From Mesorhizobium sp. SCN 65-20 (GTDB lineage: Bacteria; Pseudomonadota; Alphaproteobacteria; Rhizobiales; Rhizobiaceae): DNA of 47,979 nt. Each line of letters starts with the position of its first letter. Within the stretch, counting starts at the first letter, position 1. Positions 9,321 to 17,646 of this stretch are shown piece by piece. The position numbers were made by a program, and so were the translations under genes. The stretch is taken from assembly GCA_001724355.1 (NCBI GenBank), contig MEEF01000014.1:1-47979 (forward strand), given 5' to 3'. The notes below the pieces were generated by a model. The model saw only the letters and a program-made list of their open reading frames with translations, searched no databases and was not told the DNA's origin.

Positions 9321-9662
9321 TCAGCTGCCCGCCGCCCATCTGGACAGCGCCGGCTCGGGCGCGGCCGGCCGCTCCACCGGGGCGGGTTCACGGCGCTTGA
9401 AGTTACGGACGCGAACGCGCCGGAACACCGCCACGATCTCCTCGCGGCTGCATTCGATCGCCCCAAGCCTCACCGCCCTGTCGCGCTCGAAGCCGGTGAT
9501 GTCGTAGTGCGGCGCCGACGTCTTCGGCGGCCCCTGGTAGGACGATTGCTTCAAGCCCAGTTGGGCAGCGAAGCGATGCAGTTCCGCCGTGTCGTCGGCG
9601 AGCAGATGGCACCAGCGATGGCCCACCCACTTCCAGATAGCCGCATCGACATAGACCGCCAC
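9321..9662 (-). CDS. DUF4031 protein
   Basis: This 113-residue protein begins MAVYVDAAIWKWVGHRWCHL and matches the DUF4031 pattern: a short hydrophobic start, then WCHLLADDTAELHRFAAQLGL, then a PHYDITGFERDRAVRLGA stretch. Family function is not known. The histidine and aspartate pattern hints at a small catalytic or metal-binding fold, but that is a guess. There is no signal peptide, so it should be cytoplasmic. The start is GTG at 9662, as there is no ATG at the domain edge. It begins 10 bases after the eipB stop, so it is almost surely co-transcribed with eipB. The last 25 residues are proline- and alanine-rich and probably disordered. Confidence 0.8.
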   Translation of the reverse strand: MAVYVDAAIWKWVGHRWCHLLADDTAELHRFAAQLGLKQSSYQGPPKTSAPHYDITGFERDRAVRLGAIECSREEIVAVFRRVRVRNFKRREPAPVERPAAPEPALSRWAAGS

Positions 9663-9672
9663 TGGTGCCCGC

Positions 9673-10503
9673 TTACCGCTTGCACTCGCCCTTGGGCGTC
9701 GGGAACAGGGAGAGATTGACCAGCTTGCCGGTCATCGAGAAGTCGCCGTAGTCCATGACGAGGTCGCGGGTAAGGCCGTTCTCGTGGAGCTTGAAGCTGA
9801 TGCGGTACTCCGGCACTTCCTCGCCGTCGCCCTTGCTCAGGTCGAAATAGGCGATGTCCACCGGCCAATACTTGTCCTTGGCGAGCCCGGCCAGCGCCTC
9901 AAGCTCCGGGTCGCCGTTCGGCGCCTGGCTCTTCTTGCCCACGATCACCGTGGTCGTCATCACCTTGTCGGCATCCTCGGAGCCGTCGAACAGGCTGGTT
10001 TCGTAGAAGGTCTCGCCCTTCTCCGCCTTGTCGATCAATTCGACCAGGTGCTGAGTCGGGAACTGCGTCTTAGCCAGATCCACGACGCCAGTCTGCGGCT
10101 TCTCGAGCGCGACCTTGAGCCCGTTGGATTCGAGCGTCGCCGTGCCCTTCACTTCCCGATCGAGATTCTGGTCTACGAAGGACTTCGTCACGAAGGAGAA
10201 GTTCTTGCCTTCCGCATCCTCGAAGGTGGTCGTCTGCTGGTCGGTCAGCCGCGTGTTCTCGCGTGTCGCGATCTGCGTCACGAAGCGGAACTTGACCGTG
10301 TAGCCCTCGCACGGAGAGCCGTTGAACTCGTAGACCATGCGGCCGCTGAGCCCGGTGATTCCCGACCGGTCCGATGCCTGGTCGAGCACGAGGTCGTAGA
10401 CCGCGCGGTGCGGAGCGAGCGCAACGGGCGCAGCGAAGGCAGGTATTGCGCCGAAAGCCGATGCGGACATGGTTGCAAGTAGGGCAAGGCGCGTTGCGCG
10501 CAT
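9673..10503 (-). CDS. eipB: EipB-family periplasmic envelope-integrity protein (DUF1849)
   Basis: EipB, described in Brucella, is a periplasmic beta-spiral protein needed for envelope integrity. The 276-residue protein has a signal peptide (about residues 1-25, cleavage near AFAAP). The family start of the mature domain follows: ALAPHRAVYDLVLDQAS. It has two cysteines in the mature part, Cys65 (GSPCEGY) and Cys274 (GECKR). They are 209 residues apart, the same spacing as the structural disulphide pair of Brucella EipB (Cys69 and Cys278), which strongly supports the call. It is divergent from ridA, with a 141-base gap that must hold both promoters. DUF4031 follows directly. Confidence 0.9.
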   Translation of the reverse strand: MRATRLALLATMSASAFGAIPAFAAPVALAPHRAVYDLVLDQASDRSGITGLSGRMVYEFNGSPCEGYTVKFRFVTQIATRENTRLTDQQTTTFEDAEGKNFSFVTKSFVDQNLDREVKGTATLESNGLKVALEKPQTGVVDLAKTQFPTQHLVELIDKAEKGETFYETSLFDGSEDADKVMTTTVIVGKKSQAPNGDPELEALAGLAKDKYWPVDIAYFDLSKGDGEEVPEYRISFKLHENGLTRDLVMDYGDFSMTGKLVNLSLFPTPKGECKR

Positions 10504-10644
10504 TTACGAGGCTCCGATCGGCGCGGCCTGTCAGACCGCTGGGAATGATGGTCCACAATAAAAAAAGTCGTGGCGGAAGCGAGGCAAAAATAGCACTTTC
10601 GGCGCCACCCAACCTGCATGCAGATTCAGAGATAAGGAAAGACG

Positions 10645-11109
10645 ATGGGCGAAACAATCGAAAAGCGGCTTGCTGATCTTGGCGTGACTCTGCCCGCAGC
10701 CGCAGCCCCCGCGGCCAACTACGTGCCGTTCATGTCGACGGGCAGTTACGTCTTCACCGCCGGTCAGTTGCCGCTCAAGGACGGCAAGCTCCTTGCCTCG
10801 GGCCTGGTCGGCCGCGACGTCGATACCGCCGCCGCCAAGGATGCCGCCAAACAGTGCGCGGTCAACATCCTGGCGCAGGTGAAGGCCGCCCTTGGCGACC
10901 TCGAGAAGATCCGCCGAATCGTCAAGATCACGGTCTTCGTTGCATCCACACCAGATTTCACCGAACAGCACCTGGTCGCCAACGGCGCTTCGGACTTCCT
11001 CGTCGCGGCACTTGGCGAGCGCGGCAAGCATGCACGTTCGGCGGTCGGCGTCGCCTCGCTGCCGCTCAACGCGGCGGTCGAGATCGAAGCGATCGTCGAA
11101 ACGGAGTAG
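10645..11109 (+). CDS. RidA family protein (YjgF/YER057c/UK114)
   Basis: RidA proteins hydrolyse reactive enamine and imine intermediates from PLP enzymes such as serine or threonine dehydratase. The 154-residue protein shows the family core: YVFTAGQLPLKDGKL, KITVFVAS and the C-terminal HARSAVGVASLPLNAAVEIE, which contains the conserved arginine of the active pocket. It is longer than short RidA (about 128 residues) by an N-terminal helix, typical of the YjgF-like subgroup of rhizobia, so the substrate may differ. The ATG has an AAGGAAAG site. A phosphodiesterase gene follows after 13 bases. A serine dehydratase (sdaA) lies elsewhere in this window, but not linked. Confidence 0.9.
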   Translation: MGETIEKRLADLGVTLPAAAAPAANYVPFMSTGSYVFTAGQLPLKDGKLLASGLVGRDVDTAAAKDAAKQCAVNILAQVKAALGDLEKIRRIVKITVFVASTPDFTEQHLVANGASDFLVAALGERGKHARSAVGVASLPLNAAVEIEAIVETE

Positions 11110-11122
11110 GCGGAGTAGTCCG

Positions 11123-11851
11123 ATGACCGATCTATCCTGGCTCACCGCCCGGCCCATAGCCCACCGCGGCCTGCACGATCTCAACAAGACGTGTTGGGAA
11201 AACACGCTGTCGGCATTCGAAAGGGCCGCCCAGCGCGGCTACGCGATCGAATGCGACGTGCACCTGACCTCGGACGGCGAGGTCGTCGTCTTCCACGACA
11301 ATGCGCTCGACCGCCTGACCGGCACGCAGGGCTATGTCTGGCAGCGGACCGCGGCCGAGATGGGCGCGCTCAAGATCGGCGGTACCGCCGACCACGCACC
11401 CACCCTTGCGGAACTGCTCAAGCTCGTCGACGGCCGGGTGCCGCTGGTGATCGAGCTCAAGGGCATTCCCGGCAAGGACGACGGCCTCGTTGCCAAGGTC
11501 GCCGCCGCCCTGAACCGCTACCACGGCAAGGCCGCGATCATGTCCTTCGACCACTGGCTGATCCGCGACTTCACCGCCCAGGCGCCGGGAATTCCCGCCG
11601 GTCTCACGGCCGCCGGCGACAGGGATCACGATTTCGAAGCGCATTTCTCCATGCTCGCGCACGGAATCTCCTTCGTGTCCTACGCCGTGGACCATCTGCC
11701 CAACCGCTTCGTGAGCTTCGTTCGCGACCGCCTCGGCATGCCCGTCATTACCTGGACGGTACGCAACCAGGCAGCGGTCGAGCGTACGTTCTCCCATGCC
11801 GACCAGATGACGTTCGAGGGGTTCCTGCCCGACGAGACGCCCGTCGCATAG
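11123..11851 (+). CDS. Glycerophosphodiester phosphodiesterase family protein
   Basis: GDPD enzymes cut glycerophosphodiesters from phospholipid turnover to glycerol-3-phosphate and an alcohol, using a metal and two histidines. The 242-residue protein has all the core residues: His14 (AHRG), Glu43 and Asp45 (ECDVH), and His58 (FHD). The TIM-barrel continues to residue 242, with IELKG at about residue 113. No signal peptide is visible, so it acts in the cytoplasm. The start is the ATG at 11123; the longer frame overlaps ridA by 220 bases and is only a shadow. It sits 13 bases after ridA and 38 bases before the FemAB-like gene, so the three look like one operon. Confidence 0.92.
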   Translation: MTDLSWLTARPIAHRGLHDLNKTCWENTLSAFERAAQRGYAIECDVHLTSDGEVVVFHDNALDRLTGTQGYVWQRTAAEMGALKIGGTADHAPTLAELLKLVDGRVPLVIELKGIPGKDDGLVAKVAAALNRYHGKAAIMSFDHWLIRDFTAQAPGIPAGLTAAGDRDHDFEAHFSMLAHGISFVSYAVDHLPNRFVSFVRDRLGMPVITWTVRNQAAVERTFSHADQMTFEGFLPDETPVA

Positions 11852-11889
11852 GCTCTTGTAACGGCGGCTTTCGAGCGTAAGTAAAGCCA

Positions 11890-13095
11890 ATGACCAATGC
11901 GAGCGACGCCGGGGCGAAGTTGGCGGATGGCGGATACGCCGTCCGCGTCGCCTCATCGATCGCAGAGTTCAACCGCGAAGAATGGAGCAGGCTGTCCGGC
12001 GCATCCAGGGATCGATCGGGAACACCGTACAACCCCTTCATTTCATTCGATTTCCTGAGCGTCCTTGAAGAATCCGGCTGCGCCGTGCGGAAAACCGGCT
12101 GGCAGGGCCATCATCTGCGCCTGGAAGCATCGGACGGCACCTTTCTTGGTGCCCTTCCCTGCTACGCGAAATCCCACAGTCAGGGCGAGTACGTCTTCGA
12201 TCACGGCTGGGCTGATGCCTTCGAGCGCGCCGGTGGGCGCTACTATCCCAAGCTTCAATGCTCAGCACCCTTCACCCCGGCAACCGGCCCTCGCCTGCTG
12301 ACCGTTGCGGGGGGCAATGCCGCGAGCGCCCGATCCGCGCTAGCAACCGCGCTACGCAGCGTCGCCGAGGGCGTGTGTGTTTCGTCGGCGCATGTGACCT
12401 TCGCCCCTGCGGACGAGGTAGCCGTCCTGGAAACCGCGGGCTTCCTCCGCCGCACTGACCAGCAGTTCCATTTCCTCAACGAAGGCTATTCGTCCTACGA
12501 CGACTTCCTCGCAACACTGGCGTCGCGCAAGCGCAAGGCGCTGAAGAGGGAGCGGCGCGAAGCGCTCGCCTCGGGCATCAAGATCGAATGGCTCACCGGG
12601 CGCGACCTGACCGAAGCGGTCTGGGACGATTTCTTCGCCTTCTACATGGATACGGGCGGGCGCAAGTGGGGCCGCCCCTATCTCAACCGGACCTTCTTCT
12701 CGCTGATCGGCGAGCGGATGGCCGATGACGTGTTGCTGGTCATGGCGCGCCGCGGCGGCCGCTACATCGCCGGCGCCATCAATTTCATCGGGTCGGACAC
12801 GCTGTTCGGCCGCAACTGGGGCTGCATTGAGGACCACCCGTTCCTGCATTTCGAGGTCTGCTACCACCAGGCCATCGACTTCGCCATCGAGCGCAAGCTG
12901 AAGGTCGTCGAGGCCGGCGCCCAGGGCGAGCACAAGCTGGCGCGCGGCTATCGGCCCGTCACCACCCAGTCGGCCCACTACATCGTCCATCCCGGCCTGC
13001 GCCGCGCCGTTGCCGAATATCTCGAGCGTGAGCGGCGCGAAGTCGCCGAGATCGGTGAATATCTCGAGGACCACGGCCCGTTCCGGCGCGGCTGA
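11890..13095 (+). CDS. FemAB/GNAT-like protein of the DUF482 (COG3146) group
   Basis: The 401-residue protein has the double GNAT fold of the DUF482 family, often annotated as a peptidoglycan-related acyltransferase, though no reaction is proven. Typical segments are NPFISFDFLSVLEESGCA, the PCYAKSHSQGEYVFDHGWA stretch and a C-terminal part with FEVCYHQAIDFAIE and EAGAQGEHKLARGY. The last segment (the GEHKL loop) is the best family marker. There is no signal peptide or transmembrane helix. It ends three bases before the 3' end of the convergent SMR gene. Its place after ridA and the phosphodiesterase suggests one transcript, but the three proteins have no known joint pathway. Confidence 0.85.
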   Translation: MTNASDAGAKLADGGYAVRVASSIAEFNREEWSRLSGASRDRSGTPYNPFISFDFLSVLEESGCAVRKTGWQGHHLRLEASDGTFLGALPCYAKSHSQGEYVFDHGWADAFERAGGRYYPKLQCSAPFTPATGPRLLTVAGGNAASARSALATALRSVAEGVCVSSAHVTFAPADEVAVLETAGFLRRTDQQFHFLNEGYSSYDDFLATLASRKRKALKRERREALASGIKIEWLTGRDLTEAVWDDFFAFYMDTGGRKWGRPYLNRTFFSLIGERMADDVLLVMARRGGRYIAGAINFIGSDTLFGRNWGCIEDHPFLHFEVCYHQAIDFAIERKLKVVEAGAQGEHKLARGYRPVTTQSAHYIVHPGLRRAVAEYLERERREVAEIGEYLEDHGPFRRG

Positions 13096-13098
13096 TCG

Positions 13099-13428
13099 TC
13101 AGTGGACGACGGATTTCGAAAACAGGTTGATGACCACCACGCCGGCCATGATCAGGCCGATGCCGAGCACCGCCGGCAAGTCGAGCGACTGGCGGAACCA
13201 TACCCAGGCGATCCCGGTGATGAAGACGATCCCGGCCCCTGACCAGAGCGCGTAGACGACGCCCACCGGCACGACCCTCAGCACAAGTGAGAGGAAGTAG
13301 AAGGCGAAGCCATAACCTGCGAGGGCGATGATGGAGGGAATGAGCTTGGTGAAACCTTGCGTTTCCTTGAGCGCCGAGGTGGCCACGACCTCGAAGGCGA
13401 TCGCAATGATCAGATAGACGTAGTTCAA
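13099..13428 (-). CDS. SMR family small multidrug or guanidinium exporter
   Basis: SMR proteins are four-helix proton antiporters that work as antiparallel dimers and export cationic drugs or guanidinium. From the TTG at 13428 the protein is 109 residues, the family norm, and begins NYVYLIIAIAFEV after the start. Glu13 is the equivalent of the essential EmrE Glu14. A longer frame starts 63 bases upstream, but the sequence AGGAG lies just five bases before the TTG, and SMR proteins start right at this helix, so TTG is chosen. The signature WSGAGIVF in helix 3 is present. It is a single gene, so it should form a homodimer. No guanidine riboswitch is visible upstream. Confidence 0.9.
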   Translation of the reverse strand: MNYVYLIIAIAFEVVATSALKETQGFTKLIPSIIALAGYGFAFYFLSLVLRVVPVGVVYALWSGAGIVFITGIAWVWFRQSLDLPAVLGIGLIMAGVVVINLFSKSVVH

Positions 13429-13516
13429 CTTCGCTCCTCTCGGCCCCGCATGGCTTGACGCGGTCGGCGCCAGCGCCGAAACATCCACCACGAATTCGCA
13501 TCAAACGGGATAGGCC

Positions 13517-13948
13517 ATGTCGAGCGTCGCTTACGATCCAAACAACGTCTTTGCCAAGATCCTGCGTGGCGAATTGCCCTCGCAAAAGCTCTACGAGGAC
13601 GCCGACACCGTCGCCATCATGGACATCATGCCGCGCGGCGAAGGCCATTGCCTGGTGATCCCGAAGCAGGCGGCGCGCAACATCCTCGACGTGGAGCCTG
13701 ACAGCCTGGCGGCGGTGATGCGTACGGTACAGAAGCTCGCGCGCGCGGTGAAGAAGGCGTTCGGCGCCGAAGGTGTCACCGTTCACCAGTTCAACGAAAG
13801 CGCCGGCGGCCAGGTGGTTTTCCACCTGCATGTGCACGTGATCCCGCGCTTCGAGGGCGTGGCGCTCAAGGCACCGGGGGGACCGATGGAGAAGCCGGAG
13901 GTGCTGGCGGCGAATGCGGATAGGATCAGGGCTGCGCTGGCAGCCTGA
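13517..13948 (+). CDS. HIT-family nucleotide hydrolase (HINT-like)
   Basis: HIT proteins hydrolyse nucleotide phosphoramidates or similar AMP derivatives. The 143-residue protein has the histidine triad HLHVHVIPR, with His103, His105 and His107. The earlier FAKILRGELPSQKLYED segment and the NESAGGQVVFHLH lead-in are also typical of the HINT branch. The start is the ATG at 13517, with a weak GGGATAGG site. It is divergent from the SMR gene (about 90 bases between starts) and convergent with the PAP2 gene. The physiological substrate in bacteria is not known. Confidence 0.93.
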   Translation: MSSVAYDPNNVFAKILRGELPSQKLYEDADTVAIMDIMPRGEGHCLVIPKQAARNILDVEPDSLAAVMRTVQKLARAVKKAFGAEGVTVHQFNESAGGQVVFHLHVHVIPRFEGVALKAPGGPMEKPEVLAANADRIRAALAA

Positions 13949-14017
13949 TTCTGCCTTCACCCTTGGTGTTCCATCCAGACTGGCGCCGACGGAGCCTTTG
14001 ACAGGACGCAACCGACG

Positions 14018-14956
14018 TTAATCGGTGTGCGCCAGCACGACCGACGACTTCGCCATGGACGCGAAACGCGACGCACCAAGCATGGCTTTTGCCCCCCAGA
14101 GTGCCAGAGCGAACACGGCCAATCCGCCTGCAATATCGACCAGATGGTGGCCGCCATGCAGCAGTATGGCAGGTAGCATCAGCACATTCACCGCCAATAC
14201 AAGCGGGAAGACGCGACGGAAGCCGGCCATGAACCAGACCGAGAGGCAAGCCATCACAATGTGGAACGAGGGAAAGGCAATGAGCCCGAGAGTATCTCTC
14301 GGGCTGATGAATGCTGGACCTTCAAGCATCAGCCTGTTCAGTTCCGCGCCATAGTTAGAGTCGACCACCAGCCTGGCTCGCGCAGCGACATCCCCCGCGA
14401 TGACCTGGTAGGCGGACGGGCCCGAACTCGGCAGGACGTACCAAATGAAGATCGTCGCAAGCGCCGCAAGAATGCCGGTCAGCAGGAAAAGGTGCAGGTC
14501 GGCAAATCGACGAGAAAACCCAAGGAAAACGATGACCATGACAATCTGCGGCAAGGAACTGAGGTAGATTGCCCGCAGGAGGCTGCTGAACACCGGGAAC
14601 TGCGCGACGAATGCGACGAACTCGTCCCACCTGTAGCCTACGAGCGCATCGACCTCGATGAAGAAGGTGTCGATCCGCCTGTCACCCACTGGCAGGAGCA
14701 GATAATTGAAAAGCGAGGCCGACAGCGTGAACAGCACAAAGAGGCCAGTCGCCGTAAGCGCCGAGGCGATACGTTCATTGGGACGCAGCCGCCGGTAAAT
14801 TTGCCCCCCGAGAACGACAGCCATGCCGATGGCAATCATCCCGGCATAAGATTTGAGATCGACGGAACGGCTGCCGAACATGATGATCGCGCCGTCGATC
14901 ATGAACAGCAGTCCGGTAACGACTGCGCTGAATTTCTCGGCTGCGTGCAGACGCAT
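14018..14956 (-). CDS. PAP2-superfamily integral membrane protein
   Basis: This 312-residue protein has about six to eight transmembrane segments and the phosphatase motifs of the PAP2 superfamily in its C-terminal half: AFPSFHIVMACL (motif 2, with the histidine) and HGGHHLVDIAGG (motif 3, with His and Asp). Such proteins remove phosphate from lipid phosphates or transfer head groups between lipids. The group with this layout (PAP2_3) includes inositol-phosphoceramide-synthase-like enzymes. I infer a lipid-phosphate substrate in the inner membrane but cannot name it. Motif 1 (KX6RP) is not obvious. The start is an ATG. It is convergent with the HIT gene; azlD starts on the same strand further upstream. 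Confidence 0.75.
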   Translation of the reverse strand: MRLHAAEKFSAVVTGLLFMIDGAIIMFGSRSVDLKSYAGMIAIGMAVVLGGQIYRRLRPNERIASALTATGLFVLFTLSASLFNYLLLPVGDRRIDTFFIEVDALVGYRWDEFVAFVAQFPVFSSLLRAIYLSSLPQIVMVIVFLGFSRRFADLHLFLLTGILAALATIFIWYVLPSSGPSAYQVIAGDVAARARLVVDSNYGAELNRLMLEGPAFISPRDTLGLIAFPSFHIVMACLSVWFMAGFRRVFPLVLAVNVLMLPAILLHGGHHLVDIAGGLAVFALALWGAKAMLGASRFASMAKSSVVLAHTD

Positions 14957-15045
14957 CCCATACCCCCAACCCGCCGCAAACTGCCAGAACGCCGTTAAGG
15001 GGGTGTGAAGCAGTCAGCGGAGTTGAACAGATTCGGGATAGATCG

Positions 15046-15393
15046 CTAGGTCGCCAGGATCCCTCCCAGCAACACCGCCTCAGCCACGAAGATACCGACG
15101 AGGATCTTCCGCCCCAGCGTCAGGTAGGCCACAAACCCTGCGGCAACGGCGAAAAGACGCAAGGCCAGCGCCGTATCGGCCAGCGCGCCACTCGGAAACA
15201 CGATGAGATTGCCGATGACGGCGGCGACAAGGGCCGTCGCCAGTGCGCGGACCAGCACCAGCAGTTCCGACTCCTCGGATATCCGGTCGCCCAGGTAGAC
15301 GCCCAGGAAACGCCAGGCGTCGGTCGGCAGCCAGCCGCCGATCAGAATGAACAAGAACGGCCACCACCAGGAATCGATCGCTTGGAATGTCAT
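15046..15393 (-). CDS. azlD: AzlD family branched-chain amino acid exporter subunit
   Basis: AzlD is the small partner of AzlC; together they export branched-chain amino acids or analogues. The 115-residue protein starts MTFQAIDSWWWPFLFILIGG and has three to four hydrophobic segments, with TDAWRFLGV and a later LTLGRKILVG typical of the family. The start is the ATG at 15393. Its first four bases overlap the azlC stop (ATGA), so the two are translationally coupled. There is no further gene on the strand until the PAP2 gene, about 90 bases later. Confidence 0.88.
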   Translation of the reverse strand: MTFQAIDSWWWPFLFILIGGWLPTDAWRFLGVYLGDRISEESELLVLVRALATALVAAVIGNLIVFPSGALADTALALRLFAVAAGFVAYLTLGRKILVGIFVAEAVLLGGILAT

Positions 15394-16103
15394 GCTGCCT
15401 GCCTCCGCCGCGATAGCCTGTGGAAGGCGAAGGCCAGTCCGCCGCCGATCAATCCCGCTCCCAACAGGTCGAAGCCCGGGATGACGGAGTGCAGCACAGG
15501 CCCCAGCACGATGCCGAGCGCCATGGCCACGTGCCCCGCCCGCTCGCGCGCCGAGCCCCACAACGAGGTGAGAAAATACATCGGCGTGAGCAAGAAGAGC
15601 GCGGCCGAGACCGACGGCGGCAGGCTGTCGGCCAGCAGGAACACGATTGCCACGACGGCCATGTTGAACAGCACCAGCGTCGAGCCGAGCCCGGCATAGT
15701 AGCTGGTGCGCATCTCGCGCGGGATGCCGCGCAGCCGCTCCATGGCCAGCACCCACGACGTGACGGCGACGAAATGGGAGAGGAAATAGAGCACCCAGCG
15801 CGGTGTCCTGGGCCCACGCAACTCGGGCACCAGCGCGACCACCATCGGCGCAAGCCTGATCGAGGACAGCGCCACCGCAAACGCAGCGGCGGGCAAGGAG
15901 GCTCCCGAGAGGATCGCGCCGACCAGCACGACTTTCGCCGGAAGCGCCCAGACCATGGCAACCATGAAGACACTTTGAACGAGCGTCAGCCCCGCCTCCT
16001 TGGCCAGCCCGGCGAAGCCGATGAAGGCGCTGGCGAGAATCAGGCCCGGAACGGAAACGGCAGCGCGCACGCCGCGCAAATACCAGAGACGGCGGGAAGT
16101 CAT
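15390..16103 (-). CDS. azlC: AzlC family branched-chain amino acid exporter subunit
   Basis: AzlC is the main membrane subunit of the AzlCD exporter. The 237-residue protein begins MTSRRLWYLRGVRAAVSVPG and shows the conserved FIGFAGLAKEAGLTLVQS start, an internal SSIRLAPMVVALVPEL and about seven hydrophobic helices. The start is the ATG at 16103. A frame that runs 213 bases further upstream gives a cysteine- and arginine-rich extension unlike any AzlC, so I rejected it. It is divergent from the diguanylate cyclase gene, with about 200 bases between them. Confidence 0.88.
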   Translation of the reverse strand: MTSRRLWYLRGVRAAVSVPGLILASAFIGFAGLAKEAGLTLVQSVFMVAMVWALPAKVVLVGAILSGASLPAAAFAVALSSIRLAPMVVALVPELRGPRTPRWVLYFLSHFVAVTSWVLAMERLRGIPREMRTSYYAGLGSTLVLFNMAVVAIVFLLADSLPPSVSAALFLLTPMYFLTSLWGSARERAGHVAMALGIVLGPVLHSVIPGFDLLGAGLIGGGLAFAFHRLSRRRQAA

Positions 16104-16249
16104 GCTGGGAAAGGAAAACTGAAGGCGGCCATCGCCAAGCCGATAGCACGGGTACCTTGGCAAGTCAGCGCAACACCCATGTTGGCGCAACGGTTCTCGA
16201 CATGTGCCCGGCAACCAACCTTCCCGCCGCATCAAGTTACCGGAGCATC

Positions 16250-16279
16250 TTGACAACTGACGCAACGACACCGCGTAGA
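16250..16279 (+). promoter_or_regulatory. Possible promoter of the diguanylate cyclase
   Basis: A perfect TTGACA (16250-16255) lies about 50 bases before the start. A weak -10 candidate (CGTAGA, 16274-16279) stands 18 bases further on. The -35 is convincing and the -10 is poor, so the site might need an activator. Confidence 0.35.
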
Positions 16280-16305
16280 AGGACGTCACTGGGAGCGAGG
16301 AAGTC

Positions 16306-17556
16306 ATGATCGGCACGATTCTGCTGGTGGTGCAGGCACTGATCTATTTCGTGACCATGGCTGCGGTGTTTCACGCCCGCCATCGCTTCGGCATCGGCAT
16401 CTTCGTGTGCGTGCTCGGGGTGATGCACTTCCTGGAGACCTATCTGGCGGCGGTCTTCTTCCTGCCATTGCCCTTTGGGCTGATCTCGCCCGGCTCCGTA
16501 GTGATGTTCTCCGGCAAGCTGATGCTGTTTCTGCTGCTCTACATCAAGGAGGACGCGGAAACCGTCCGCCAGCCGATCTATGGACTGCTCATCGGCAACT
16601 GCCTGATGGTGGCGCTCGCCCTCATCCTTCGCCTGTACGGTAGCGTCGCCGAACTCCCCGGCTACCAGCCGGACCTCACCTTCCTGGACCAGATGAGCTT
16701 CCTCATGGTCTGGGGAACGGCGCTGCTTTTCGTCGACAGCATCGCCCTCATCCTCATCTACGAGAAGCTCGGCCAGCGCATCGCCGGCACCCTGTTCAAG
16801 CGTGCCTTCGTGAGCCTTGCCGTCGTGCTCAGCTTCGACCAGGTGCTGTTCTTCATCGGCCTCCACTTGGTGTCAGGCGTGCCGATTAGCGCGCTCTACG
16901 GCGGCTGGATCGCCAAGATGGGCGCGGCAGCCCTCTACAGCGCCCTGCTGGTCGGCTACCTGCGCTTCGTCGAGACGAAACCCGCCCTTCCCGGACCCGA
17001 GCCACTACTCCGGGTCTTCGACAGGCTCACGTTCCGACACCGCTACGAGGACCTGCTCCAGCGCACGGGCTTCGATACGCTCACCGGCGCGCGCGACCGA
17101 AGCCAGTTCCAGGCCATGGCCCAGTCCCTCGTCGATGGCGCGTTGGAGAACCGCAAGCCCGTGAGCCTGCTGATGATCGACATCGACCACTTCAAGAGCA
17201 TCAACGACCAGTTCGGCCATGTGGCCGGTGACAAGGTGCTGAAGGATGTAGCGCACGCCCTGGCAGGTTCGTTGCGCAGCGGCGACCGCCTGTTCCGCTA
17301 CGGCGGCGAGGAGTTCGCCGCGATCTGCCAGGAACTCAACGCTGGCGACGCAGCCGTACTTGCCGAAAGGCTGCGTGCGGCCGTCGAATCGGCGACCATC
17401 ACCGATCTTGGGATGCGCGCGACGGTGAGCATCGGCGTAACGACCGCCTCGGTCGGGCCGGTCACGGTCGAGCAGATGATCAAGGACGCCGACAAGTGGC
17501 TTTACGAGGCCAAGCGCCGCGGCCGAAATCGCGTCGAGAGCGCGATACTCGACTAG
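16306..17556 (+). CDS. Membrane-bound diguanylate cyclase (GGDEF domain)
   Basis: Diguanylate cyclases make cyclic di-GMP from two GTP, which in rhizobia shifts cells from motility towards surface life. The first 220 or so residues form about seven transmembrane helices of a type I cannot name, presumably a sensor. A short linker leads to a GGDEF domain from about residue 250 to the end. The active-site motif is GGEEF at 333-337, and the inhibitory I-site RSGD (324-327) stands exactly five residues before it, so product feedback is expected. The enzyme looks intact. Its TAG stop (17554-17556) is also the insertion point of the downstream IS630 element. Sequence on the far side of the element shows the stop was TAG before insertion too, so the protein is unchanged. 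Confidence 0.93.
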   Translation: MIGTILLVVQALIYFVTMAAVFHARHRFGIGIFVCVLGVMHFLETYLAAVFFLPLPFGLISPGSVVMFSGKLMLFLLLYIKEDAETVRQPIYGLLIGNCLMVALALILRLYGSVAELPGYQPDLTFLDQMSFLMVWGTALLFVDSIALILIYEKLGQRIAGTLFKRAFVSLAVVLSFDQVLFFIGLHLVSGVPISALYGGWIAKMGAAALYSALLVGYLRFVETKPALPGPEPLLRVFDRLTFRHRYEDLLQRTGFDTLTGARDRSQFQAMAQSLVDGALENRKPVSLLMIDIDHFKSINDQFGHVAGDKVLKDVAHALAGSLRSGDRLFRYGGEEFAAICQELNAGDAAVLAERLRAAVESATITDLGMRATVSIGVTTASVGPVTVEQMIKDADKWLYEAKRRGRNRVESAILD

Positions 17557-17582
17557 AGCGTTTCTGGCCTTGATTGAATCGT
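17556..17582 (+). repeat. Left terminal inverted repeat of the IS630 element
   Basis: Its first four bases, GAGC, mirror the last four of the element. It matches the right end at 17 of 27 positions when that end is reversed. TA precedes it. Confidence 0.65.
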
Positions 17583-17646
17583 TGGGGATTCCGGTCCGGG
17601 CTGTTTTGTGATTCAAGATGTTGGCTGGAGTGGAGGCCAGCATCGG

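Noticed and set aside
10892..11122. Longer start of the glycerophosphodiester phosphodiesterase, inside ridA
   Set aside because: The extra 77 residues are ridA read out of frame; the ATG at 11123 begins right before the domain.
13429..13491. Longer start for the SMR transporter
   Set aside because: It would add 21 residues that no SMR protein has; the TTG at 13428 has a strong ribosome binding site.
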